26,773 bases of DNA from NCBI GenBank assembly GCA_020434085.1, contig JAGRBM010000085.1, positions 1 to 26,773 of the forward strand, given 5' to 3'. The notes beneath the pieces were generated by a model. It saw only the letters and a program-made list of their open reading frames with translations, made no database searches and was not told the DNA's origin. This DNA is from Chrysiogenia bacterium. GTDB lineage: Bacteria > JAGRBM01. Position 1 is the first letter of the stretch. Each line of letters begins with the position of its first letter. The translations under genes and the position numbers were made by a program. This document shows positions 14,962 to 22,315 of this stretch, piece after piece.

Positions 14962-15608
14962 CCGAACGCAAGACGGCCAGGAAGGCCGCGAAGAAAAAGA
15001 CCCGCAAGAAAGGCGGCCTCGGCGCCGGGGGCAAGTCCCTGGAACTCGACCGCCCGATGGGCGAGTCACTGGGCGCCGAAGTGGAGGCGCCGCCTCCTCC
15101 GCCGCCGCTGCCATCGGCGGCGCCGGAAGTCGAGCCCGCGCCCGAACCGGTTCCGGAGCCCGCGCCGATCGAAGAGAAACCGCCCGCGCCGGAGTTCGAT
15201 GCCCCGCCGCAGGAAGAGCCGCCGGCTGCAGTGGCGCCCGCCGCTCCTGAGGTTCCCAAGGAAGTGAAGATCGATCTCGACCTGCTTCCCTGGATTGTGA
15301 AGAAGCAGCTCGCGCTCGACACCGATCGCGAAGACCTCGACTACGAGATTTATTTCTGGATCGAGGGCAAGCACGACCGGCTGGTTCTCGAAGGCCATCG
15401 CAATGATTTTGGCAAGCTTTACGTCGTGGGCCCCAGCACCCCGCCGGGCTGCTGGAAGCGTTATGCGGATTCCGAGTTTGCGGGCACGTCGGCCGACGAC
15501 GTGTTCCAGACCTATCGAAAGAACATCGTGAGCGTGCTCGTTCGGACGCCGGGGCTGGAGATTGAGTTCTCCGACCTCGCCGATTTCCTCGAATGGGCCA
15601 ACTACTAG
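14958..15608 (+). CDS. Unrecognised basic/proline-rich protein, putative ParA partner
   Basis: 216 aa with three parts. Residues 1-26 are strongly basic and glycine-rich (RKTARKAAKKKTRKKGG, then LGAGGK). Residues 40-100 are a Pro/Glu/Ala linker, including six consecutive prolines. Residues 101-216 form a compact, aromatic-rich domain (IDLDLLPWIVKKQLALD, DLDYEIYFWIEGKHDRLVLE, CWKRYADSEF, FSDLADFLEW) that I cannot assign. The N-terminus resembles the basic KKxxLGxGL-type peptide with which ParB and Rhodobacter TlpT stimulate ParA ATPases. The overlap ATGA with parA and GAGAGG 8 nt upstream of ATG 14958 support coupled expression. An adaptor linking ParA to the array, analogous to Vibrio ParP, is inferred; the C-terminal domain is not obviously CheW-like. 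Confidence 0.75.
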   Translation: MTERKTARKAAKKKTRKKGGLGAGGKSLELDRPMGESLGAEVEAPPPPPPLPSAAPEVEPAPEPVPEPAPIEEKPPAPEFDAPPQEEPPAAVAPAAPEVPKEVKIDLDLLPWIVKKQLALDTDREDLDYEIYFWIEGKHDRLVLEGHRNDFGKLYVVGPSTPPGCWKRYADSEFAGTSADDVFQTYRKNIVSVLVRTPGLEIEFSDLADFLEWANY

Positions 15609-15647
15609 CGGAGAGATTCGGGCGAGAAGGTTAATCTGAGGCGACAG

Positions 15648-16781
15648 ATGGGTAAGGGCAAAATCCGCGTACTGGTCGTGGATGACTCCAACTTCATGCG
15701 AAAAGCGATCTCGAACCTGCTTTCGCAGGATCCGGAGATCGAGGTCGTCGGCAAGGCGCGCTCCGGGCAGGAGGCGCTGGAGCTGATCCCCGAGCTCGAC
15801 CCCACTGTGGTGACGCTGGACGAGGAAATGGCTGGGCTCACCGGTCTCGAAACCCTTGAGCGCATCATGGCCGAGTACCCGCGCCCGGTGTTGATGCTCA
15901 GCGCCTATACCAAGGAAGGCGCCGAAGTGACCATCGAGGCCCTTCGCCGCGGCGCCATCGACTTCATGGAAAAACCCTCCGGCGTGGTGTCCCTGGACAT
16001 GCACACCGTGGCCAAGCACCTGATCGACAAGGTGAAACTGGCGCAGCGCTCGCGCCCGCGCCGCCCGCTGCGTCGCGAGCCGCCCCGGCGCAAGCATCCG
16101 GGGATTCCCCGCGATGAGCCCGAGTCGGCGGCGACCACGCAGCCGAGCGACACCGGGCGCAACAAGCCCGAGGAAATCCGCAAGCTCGTCACGCCCGCCG
16201 AGTCGCTCCTCGTCGTGGCTGCCTCCACGGGCGGGGTGCAGGCGGTGCAGGTTGTGCTGACGGGGCTGCCGCATGACTGGCCCATGCCAACGCTGATTGT
16301 GCAACACATGCCGCCGCACTTTACAGAGTCGCTGGCCGCCGATTTGGATCGCGTTCTGCCGCTTCGCGTGGTGGAAGCAGAGGACGGCATGCTGCTCGAA
16401 CCCCGGACCGTCTACATCGCGCCCGGCGGCATGCACGCCATCGTGGCGCCTGCGCGCTACCGCAAGGGCAAGAAGGTCGTGCGGCTTTCCCAGACTCCCA
16501 CGGACACAGTGCTCAAACCCGCAGCCGATGTAACCATGCGCGCGGTGGCCGATGTCTATGGCGGCGATGCCATCGGCGTGGTGCTCACGGGCATGGGTAT
16601 GGACGGCGCGCAGGGGCTCAAGGCCATGCACGAGCAGGGCGCGGTGACCATCGCCCAGGACCGCGAAACCAGCGTCATTTACGGCATGCCCAAGGCCGCA
16701 TTCGAGATCGGAGCCGCCGACAGCGTGTTGCCGCTCGATCAGGTCGCCGCTGCTTGCCGCGTCTCGGCCGGAATGGGCTAG
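15648..16781 (+). CDS. cheB: CheB receptor methylesterase/deamidase response regulator
   Basis: 377 aa. It removes methyl groups from receptor glutamates when phosphorylated by CheA. The receiver domain (1-125) has the acid pair Asp12/Asp13, phosphoacceptor Asp58 and Lys109. The usual LDxEMPxMDG is here LDEEMAGLTG, losing the proline and Asp-Gly of the loop. A linker of about residues 134-156 is unusually arginine-rich (RSRPRRPLRREPPRRKH). The methylesterase domain (186-375) has the catalytic Ser193 in AASTGG, His220 in VQHMPPHF and Asp319 in LTGMGMDGAQG. ATG 15648 has GAGGCG about 7 nt upstream. It is the last clear chemosensory gene of the operon. Confidence 0.96.
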   Translation: MGKGKIRVLVVDDSNFMRKAISNLLSQDPEIEVVGKARSGQEALELIPELDPTVVTLDEEMAGLTGLETLERIMAEYPRPVLMLSAYTKEGAEVTIEALRRGAIDFMEKPSGVVSLDMHTVAKHLIDKVKLAQRSRPRRPLRREPPRRKHPGIPRDEPESAATTQPSDTGRNKPEEIRKLVTPAESLLVVAASTGGVQAVQVVLTGLPHDWPMPTLIVQHMPPHFTESLAADLDRVLPLRVVEAEDGMLLEPRTVYIAPGGMHAIVAPARYRKGKKVVRLSQTPTDTVLKPAADVTMRAVADVYGGDAIGVVLTGMGMDGAQGLKAMHEQGAVTIAQDRETSVIYGMPKAAFEIGAADSVLPLDQVAAACRVSAGMG

Positions 16782-16795
16782 AGTAGCGCTTGTCG

Positions 16796-16814
16796 CCGGG
16801 CTGAAAGCGCCCGG
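16796..16814 (+). terminator. Small hairpin after cheB
   Basis: CCGGGC (16796-16801) and GCCCGG (16809-16814) form a 6-bp stem with a 7-nt loop, 14 nt after the cheB stop and 14 nt before the next ATG. There is no T-run, so it is a weak terminator candidate or a pause/stabiliser within a longer transcript. Confidence 0.3.
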
Positions 16815-16828
16815 TGCGGGCGGGATTC

Positions 16829-18052
16829 ATGAGTTACTTTGCGATCATTGTCGGTGCGGGGCCCGCGGGCCTCTTGTGCGCACTGCACCTGCACAAGCTG
16901 CGTCCCGATCTGGCCTCGCGGCTGCTGATTCTCGAAAAGAAATCCCATCCCCGGAAAAAACTCTGTGGTGGCGGCGTCAACCGCAAGGCCTTCGGCGTGT
17001 TGCGCGAGGCCGGTATCGATTTCGAGTGCGAGGCGCCTGCCCACTTCAACGCCGGCGGCTACGACATCCGCTTTCGCGACAAACGCCACATCGTTGAAAA
17101 GCCCGGCGGTACGCTGATCTTCGATCGCGCGGTGCTCGATTCCTGGCTCTGCGACCGTGTGCGCGCAGCGGGCATCGAGGTGCGGGAGAACGAGGCCGTG
17201 GAAAGCTACGAAGTCGCACGCGAGGGCGTCGTCGTCACCACCGAAAAGGGCACTTACGAGGCGCAGGCCATCGTGGCCTGCGACGGTGTGGGCTCGAAGG
17301 TGAGAAAGCTCGCCGGATTCGAGGACGAATATCCCCGCGCGCGCCTTATCCAGGGCGAGCGCCCGCTCAATCCCGGCGACGAGAACTACCTCGTCTTCGA
17401 TTTCTCCTGCATGGACCATGGAATTCAGGGCTACACGTGGCTCTTTCCCGAGCCCGATCCGGCCGACAGGACCGGGAAGAAGCTCGTCGCCAAGATCGGA
17501 CTCTACGACCGCACACCCCAAGCCAGCCGCCGGGTCAATCCCCGGCCGCTGCTCTGCGAAATTGCGCGCGGCTATGGTTATGAATTTGCCGAAAGCGACT
17601 TCGAGTCCTGGGCCATTCGGGAGTGGACGCCGCGCAGCGAGTTCGCAAAGCCGCGCGTGCTGCTTGCGGGAGATGCCGCCGGCGCCGACCCGCTGGTGGC
17701 CGAGGGACTCCATCAGGCCTTTGCCTATGGGCGCCACGCCGCCCACGCGCTGGCCGCGGCGCAGGTGGCGCGCGATTACTCGTTCAAGCACTACACCCGT
17801 GACATCCGGCGCGGCGAGCTGGGCGCAGAGCTCGCCCGCAACCGCCTGGGTGCCGGTCTGCTCTATACGCCGGCCTACGAATACATGCTGCGCGCGGGAT
17901 TCAAGCTGCCGGGAATTCTGGAGCGCGTCTTTGCCTACGTCGCCGGCGAGGCGCCCGAGCTCTCGGGCCTGCAGCCCCGCGACGTCGTCACCAAGACCCT
18001 CTGGCACACCGCCCGGCGGATCTTGCCGCCGCTGCGGCTGCTTGATCCCTGA
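16829..18052 (+). CDS. Geranylgeranyl-reductase-family FAD-dependent oxidoreductase
   Basis: A 407-aa flavoprotein. The N-terminal FAD-binding motif is IIVGAGPAGLLCALHL (residues 6-21). KKLCGGGVNRKAF (43-55) matches the CGGGL-type motif and QGYTWLFPE (200-208) the YxWxFP motif of geranylgeranyl reductases. VACDGVGSKVR and LLAGDAAGADPLVAEGLHQA (279-298) are the FAD-pyrophosphate elements of the PHBH/GGR superfamily. Members reduce isoprenoid double bonds in chlorophyll, archaeal lipid or quinone side chains, or oxidise other substrates; the substrate here is not predictable. There is no transmembrane helix. ATG 16829 has GGCGGG close upstream; the GTG at 16814 is an alternative. It follows cheB by 47 nt but has no clear functional link to it. 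Confidence 0.85.
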   Translation: MSYFAIIVGAGPAGLLCALHLHKLRPDLASRLLILEKKSHPRKKLCGGGVNRKAFGVLREAGIDFECEAPAHFNAGGYDIRFRDKRHIVEKPGGTLIFDRAVLDSWLCDRVRAAGIEVRENEAVESYEVAREGVVVTTEKGTYEAQAIVACDGVGSKVRKLAGFEDEYPRARLIQGERPLNPGDENYLVFDFSCMDHGIQGYTWLFPEPDPADRTGKKLVAKIGLYDRTPQASRRVNPRPLLCEIARGYGYEFAESDFESWAIREWTPRSEFAKPRVLLAGDAAGADPLVAEGLHQAFAYGRHAAHALAAAQVARDYSFKHYTRDIRRGELGAELARNRLGAGLLYTPAYEYMLRAGFKLPGILERVFAYVAGEAPELSGLQPRDVVTKTLWHTARRILPPLRLLDP

Positions 18053-18053
18053 T

Positions 18054-18641
18054 TCAGCGTCGTCGCGCGATTGCCTGTGCGATCCACTTCGTCGAAGTGG
18101 GGCGCTCCGAGAGCGCGAGCAAGTCGAAGTCCCGCCACAAAAGGCGCGCAAGCTCTCCCGGCGCGAGCCAGTAGCCCTTTGGATTGACGGCGCTGCCGAT
18201 CTCGCCGGGAGCCAGGCGCGTCTCGAATACCAGCAGCCCGCCGGGTTTCAGCGCGCGGGCGAGAACGGGAATGAGCGCGCGGTCCAGAAAGAAGAAATCG
18301 AGAACCACGTCGTAGCGGGCGCTGCCCAGCAGTGCCGCCGCGTCTTCGGGGTCGCCGAGCTCGGTCTCGATGGTGTGAATCGGCAGAACTTCGCGCCCGG
18401 CCGTTTGCGCAAGCTGCGCGAGCGCGACGCTGGAGCAATCGAGGGCGTCGACGGCGATCCCCGCGCGCGCGAGCGGGAGGCTGTGACGCCCCGGGCCGCT
18501 GGCCAGATCCAGCACCCGGGCGCCAGGCCGGGTGCGCAGGCTGCGGATGAGCCGCGGGGCCAGGCGCGCAAAGAAAGGCGAGGGGGCCTGGGGGGCCTCG
18601 CCGGCGCTCCACTTCTTGTTCCATCGCTCTCGCTCGCTCAT
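18054..18641 (-). CDS. Class I SAM-dependent methyltransferase
   Basis: A 195-aa soluble methyltransferase. Motif I is ARVLDLASGPGRHSLPLA (residues 41-58), the acidic end of strand 2 lies in AVDALDCSS, motif IV is YDVVLDFFFLDRAL and the motif V/VI region is LKPGGLLVFETRL. The small size and the ERWNKKWSAG N-terminus resemble TehB/thiopurine-type small-molecule methyltransferases, but the substrate cannot be told. ATG 18641 has GGAAGGG about 5 nt upstream. The stop lies 1 nt from the stop of the convergent flavoprotein gene, and the 5' end is divergent from the HAD phosphatase gene. Confidence 0.85.
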   Translation of the reverse strand: MSERERWNKKWSAGEAPQAPSPFFARLAPRLIRSLRTRPGARVLDLASGPGRHSLPLARAGIAVDALDCSSVALAQLAQTAGREVLPIHTIETELGDPEDAAALLGSARYDVVLDFFFLDRALIPVLARALKPGGLLVFETRLAPGEIGSAVNPKGYWLAPGELARLLWRDFDLLALSERPTSTKWIAQAIARRR

Positions 18642-18703
18642 GGCGCCCTTCCCATTGGCCGGGGTTTGTGGTTCACTCCCGGTCCACCAGAGGAGTATCT
18701 ACA

Positions 18704-19348
18704 TTGCCCGCCCGCTTTCAACTGCTGATTTTCGACCTTGATGGCACGCTCATCGATTCCTCCCTCGACCTGGCCCACGCCATGAACGCGGCGATGCGCC
18801 ACTTCGGCTTTCCTGAACACAATGTCGAGGAAGTGCGCAGCTTTGTCGGAGACGGCGCGAGCAAGCTTGTCGAGCGGGCGCTCCCGGAGGGACACAAGGA
18901 CAAGCTCGAAGAGGGCAAGAAGGTGTTCCTCGACTACTACGAGGAGCACTGCCTGGAGTTCACAAAGCCCTACGAGGGCGTCGAGGAAATGCTCGACGCG
19001 CTCGTTGGCGTGCCCAAGGCGATTGCGACCAACAAGCCCGAGTATCTGGCGAAAAAGATCGTGGAGGGCCTGGGCTGGAACGACACCTTCCTGCAGCTCC
19101 TTGGCGGCGACAGCCTTGCCGAGCGAAAGCCCGATGCGCTGGTGGTGCGCACGATCTGCGACCGAATCGGAATTTCGCCGGCCGGCACGCTGATGATCGG
19201 CGACGGGCCCCAGGACGTGGGCGCCGGCAAGAATGCCGGGGCCTTCACCTGCGGCGTCACCTGGGGATTTCGCGGCGAGGAACTGCTGCGCGGCACGGGG
19301 CCGACCTACCTGATCAACCACCCGCTCGAACTGGTTCAGATTCTTTGA
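18704..19348 (+). CDS. HAD-family phosphatase, phosphoglycolate phosphatase-like
   Basis: A 214-aa cytoplasmic hydrolase. HAD motif I is FDLDGTLIDSS with nucleophile Asp11 and Asp13; a helical cap follows (about residues 20-90). Motif II is in AIATNKPE, motif III is the Lys of AERKPDALV and motif IV is MIGDGPQDVGAGKNAG. Size and motifs match Gph/PgpB-type phosphatases that remove 2-phosphoglycolate, though many relatives have other sugar-phosphate substrates. The TTG start at 18704 is chosen because AGGAG (18691-18695) lies 8 nt upstream; a GTG at 18668 lacks a ribosome site. Short divergent spacing (62 nt) separates it from the methyltransferase gene. Confidence 0.88.
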   Translation: MPARFQLLIFDLDGTLIDSSLDLAHAMNAAMRHFGFPEHNVEEVRSFVGDGASKLVERALPEGHKDKLEEGKKVFLDYYEEHCLEFTKPYEGVEEMLDALVGVPKAIATNKPEYLAKKIVEGLGWNDTFLQLLGGDSLAERKPDALVVRTICDRIGISPAGTLMIGDGPQDVGAGKNAGAFTCGVTWGFRGEELLRGTGPTYLINHPLELVQIL

Positions 19349-19353
19349 GAATT

Positions 19354-19524
19354 TTGACCGCAGATGAACGCGGATAAACGCGGATTTCAGACCAAGAAGA
19401 GTATAACAGGATGCACAGGATAGGCAGGATCAGAACTTCCGGATCCTGATAATCCTGTACATCCTTGTTTAATTTCTTTGCTCTATGCCTTGATCCGCGT
19501 TCATCTGCGTTTATCCGCGGTTAA
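19354..19524. repeat. Nested intergenic inverted repeats (outer and inner pair)
   Basis: The outer pair is 19354-19385 (built from 10-bp units CGCAGATGAA, CGCGGATAAA, CGCGGAT) and 19491-19524 in inverse orientation. The inner pair is 19405-19430 (units ACAGGATGC, ACAGGATAGG, CAGGAT) and 19443-19469 in inverse orientation. The whole 19349-19530 gap between two convergent genes consists of these; no gene is present. Similar CGCAGATRAACGC and CAGGATNNACAGGAT sequences are common dispersed intergenic repeats in many environmental bacteria, from general knowledge. Confidence 0.75.
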
Positions 19525-19530
19525 CTATCT

Positions 19531-21543
19531 TCAGCGCGAGAGCGCGATCCAGCCGATGCCGTTCTTGCGTGCAGGCAGGCCGCGCGATTCGGGATAGCTC
19601 TTTCGCAGGGCGGCGTAGTCGCGTGTGCTGAGCGGGCCGATGAGCAGGCCGCCGCGGCTGGTGCGGAACAGCCCGCCGAAGGAGGCCAGCGCGCTGAGCG
19701 GCGCGGGCGAATCGCTGCTCAAAGAGCGGTGGTAGGCGCGCCATTCCTTGAGGAGCTTCTTGCGCTCCCCGGCGGGCGGGGCGAGCAAGACGAGATGGAA
19801 ACCCGGGTCGATGCGCGAGCCGCCGTCTTCGACGTAGAGTTCGGGGAATTCGAGTTCCCAGTGGAAGGGGGCATGGTTCTCGCGTAGCTTCTTGAGCGGA
19901 CGGGCCAGCGGTTTGAGACGCGCCTGCCACTCGGGGTCCTGTTCCTTGAGATCCGAAACGAAACTCTCGTAGGTACCCGAATCCAGCGAATCGGGCGCCC
20001 CGTAGGCCAGCAGCCACAGATCGGCAAGGTCGCGGAAGCGCTCGACCCCGCGTACCAGGCGGCGGAACACGCCCTCCTGCTGGCGCGCAGTGCGGATGCG
20101 CTCGGGTCCGGCGGTCGAGAGAAGGCGCAGGTCGGAGGCCAGCGTCTTGAGCCGGTCGTGGAAGAGGGCTTCCACAAAGGAGAGCTGGCGCACGCCGCCC
20201 TCACGGTGTGCGCCGCGCGAAAGCGCGGGCGCGCGCCCCAGGGAGCTGATCGCGGCGCTCAGGTGGGGATTGCCCACGCGCAGGCGATGGCCCAGGTAGG
20301 GGGGCTCCGCGCCGCAGAGCTTGCACAGGCAAGTGACCAGCGCGCCGAGCGCGGCGATCGTCTGCTCGGACTCATCGACGGCAAAGAGATTCGAAATGGT
20401 CTCGGGGATCCCCACTTCGGGCCGTGTTCCCTCGATCATGCGGCGGCTCGATTCGGCCAGCAGCACCTCGACGGCGAGAGCGAGCTGGGGCACGCCGGCC
20501 AGCAACACGCGCGCGGGCTGCGAACCGCTGCCGGTGCCGGCGAGGATCTCGCGCACCTTCGCGCTGGGTGGAAGTTTCCCAAGCGAGGCGCTCACGCCCG
20601 CGTGGGCATCGAGCGCCCCGGCAAGGCAGCGAAGCCCCGCGAGCGCTTCGGACGCGGTGGGGCGGGTGCCCAGCAGCGAGAGCAGGCGCGTGGCGGGCCT
20701 TACCCACTCGGCCCCGGGCAGGGCGCGGGCCTTGGGATCCACGGACTCAAAGGGCGCCTCGCGAATGGCGCGCGAGAGGGCGCGGCGCAGGGTTTCTTCG
20801 GCGGGAAGCGAATTCTTGGTCAGCGCGTTGAGCAGCGGTGTGCGCTTGGCGACGCCCGACCACTCGCACCAAAGAGCGAGGGCAGCGTCGCCGCGACCGT
20901 CGGCCTCGATGAACTCACGCCAGAGCCGGCTCTCGCGCTCGCGGCGGCGGTGTTCTTCTTCGTGTAGGCGGTCCCACAGGCCGCCGGGTGCGGCGGCCGA
21001 GGCGGAGAGAAAGGCCAGGATGCTCACCGTCGCGGGCTCATCGGCGTTCTGGATGGCGCTGGTCAGGTCGAGGTCGAGCGTCTGCAGGAGCGGCAGCGGC
21101 GTCTCGCGACACAGCAGGCGCCAGCGGAACCCGTCACCGAGAATCGCCCAGGGAATCTCTTCGCGCTCCATGCGGCGAACGAGCTGCGCGCCCAGCGCGC
21201 GGGCATCGGGCGATTCATTGTTGTCGAGCAGGCGCTCGTGCGGCTCGACCAGCATGATGGTCACGCGCCGCTCTTCCATGACGCGTGCGTCCACCCAGTG
21301 GAGCACGTTGTCGCCGGCGGGTTCGTCGACGAGCTCGAGATCGTGAAAACCCAGAATGCGCTCGAGCAGCGCTGCGATCTCCCCGCGTTCTTCGGCGTCG
21401 GTTTCCTGCAGGTATTCGTCGAGCAGGTCGACGAGCCCTTCCAGATGCGCGTACTCCGAGGGCGGCTCGTCGGCGCCGCCGGCAAGCTGGGAAGAGAGCG
21501 CCGTGCGCGCAAACAACCGATTGACTGGAATGAGCGGGTTCAA
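19531..21543 (-). CDS. Degenerate type IIG (Eco57I-like) restriction-methyltransferase homologue
   Basis: 670 aa, intact frame, last gene of the biotin operon. It has the layout of Eco57I-type N6-adenine methyltransferase/restriction enzymes. IPWAILGDGFRWRLL (130-144) resembles 'gvLTNGrrWRLY'. ILAGTGSGSQPARVLL (333-348) sits where motif I 'lDPAcGSGaFL' belongs but lacks the Asp. NLFAVDESEQTIAALGALV (385-403) matches 'iyGvDinp.AvelaklsL'. PYLGHRLRVGNPHLSA (415-430) matches 'fLdhhLrcGNsLiga', and FRDLADLWLLAYG (503-515) is also family-like. FHWELEFPELY (560-570) matches 'FHWeleFPEvF', but the catalytic NPPY region is LLAPPA (586-591). It ends about 80 residues later, without a target-recognition domain. 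It is probably non-catalytic. TTG 21543 has AGAGGA across the bioD stop. Confidence 0.65.
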   Translation of the reverse strand: MNPLIPVNRLFARTALSSQLAGGADEPPSEYAHLEGLVDLLDEYLQETDAEERGEIAALLERILGFHDLELVDEPAGDNVLHWVDARVMEERRVTIMLVEPHERLLDNNESPDARALGAQLVRRMEREEIPWAILGDGFRWRLLCRETPLPLLQTLDLDLTSAIQNADEPATVSILAFLSASAAAPGGLWDRLHEEEHRRRERESRLWREFIEADGRGDAALALWCEWSGVAKRTPLLNALTKNSLPAEETLRRALSRAIREAPFESVDPKARALPGAEWVRPATRLLSLLGTRPTASEALAGLRCLAGALDAHAGVSASLGKLPPSAKVREILAGTGSGSQPARVLLAGVPQLALAVEVLLAESSRRMIEGTRPEVGIPETISNLFAVDESEQTIAALGALVTCLCKLCGAEPPYLGHRLRVGNPHLSAAISSLGRAPALSRGAHREGGVRQLSFVEALFHDRLKTLASDLRLLSTAGPERIRTARQQEGVFRRLVRGVERFRDLADLWLLAYGAPDSLDSGTYESFVSDLKEQDPEWQARLKPLARPLKKLRENHAPFHWELEFPELYVEDGGSRIDPGFHLVLLAPPAGERKKLLKEWRAYHRSLSSDSPAPLSALASFGGLFRTSRGGLLIGPLSTRDYAALRKSYPESRGLPARKNGIGWIALSR

Positions 21544-21553
21544 ATCCGGTCCT

Positions 21554-22279
21554 CTAGTTCCGCAGCGCTGCCATCAGCGCCGCGCTGTCCAGGTGATCCT
21601 CGAACAGCTTGCGATAGTGATAGGGTTTGAGCAAGCTCGGCCCCTCGGGCAGCCAGGGCAGGGTGCCGAAAATGGGCACTTTCGTGTGGCGTGCCAGGTC
21701 CTTTGCGTTGGTTTCCAGCGAGAAATCCTCCCCATCGGGAGGCACAACGCGGTTCAGCACGATTCCCGCCAGCGGGAGCTTTCTGCGCTGGATTTCATTC
21801 AAGCTCAGCAGGGCGTGGTTGATCATTCCCAGACGGTCGCCCACGACCAGCAGCACCTTGCACTTGAGGTGCTTTGCCAGGTCCGCCATGTATTTTTTTT
21901 CGGTGAGCGGCACGTGAATGCCGCCCGCACCCTCTACGAGGACGAGGTCCTTGTCCCGGGCAATCTTCTTGTAGTGATCGGCGATCTTCGAGAACTCGAT
22001 CTTCACGCCCGCCTGCCGCGCCGCGGTCTCGGGGGAGATCGGCGGCTCGAAGCGGTAGGGGCACACATCATCGAGAGAGTCGGGATCGCCCGCGCAGGTG
22101 GAGAGCAGCGCCGCGTCGGCGGGCAACAGCTTGCCGCGGTGGGGCGTGCAGCCGGTCTCGACGGGCTTCATCGCGCCCACGCGAAGTTTCGCCTTGCGCG
22201 CCAGCAGGCACAGTCCGCCGGTGACGAAGCTCTTGCCGACACCGGTGTCGGTTCCTGTAATGAAGACCGGGCGCGACAT
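21554..22279 (-). CDS. bioD: Dethiobiotin synthetase
   Basis: A 241-aa ATP-dependent enzyme that closes the ureido ring of dethiobiotin from 7,8-diaminopelargonate and CO2. The P-loop FITGTDTGVGKSF (residues 6-18) is the BioD signature (usually GTDTxVGKT). MKPVETG gives the catalytic Lys, LVLVEGAGGIHVPL is the second nucleotide/substrate motif and GIVLNRVVPP the third. The length is normal. The ATG at 22279 is preceded by GGGGTGG; a GTG six bases farther upstream is the alternative. It lies 36 nt after bioA and 10 nt before the start of the methyltransferase-like gene. Confidence 0.96.
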   Translation of the reverse strand: MSRPVFITGTDTGVGKSFVTGGLCLLARKAKLRVGAMKPVETGCTPHRGKLLPADAALLSTCAGDPDSLDDVCPYRFEPPISPETAARQAGVKIEFSKIADHYKKIARDKDLVLVEGAGGIHVPLTEKKYMADLAKHLKCKVLLVVGDRLGMINHALLSLNEIQRRKLPLAGIVLNRVVPPDGEDFSLETNAKDLARHTKVPIFGTLPWLPEGPSLLKPYHYRKLFEDHLDSAALMAALRN

Positions 22280-22315
22280 CGCCACCCCAATTCCCCGCCG
22301 GACGCAGCCGACGAC

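Noticed and set aside
15066-16631. 521-codon minus-strand open frame over protein X and cheB
   Set aside because: It spans two genes on the other strand that have ribosome sites and, for cheB, catalytic motifs; the product is not protein-like.
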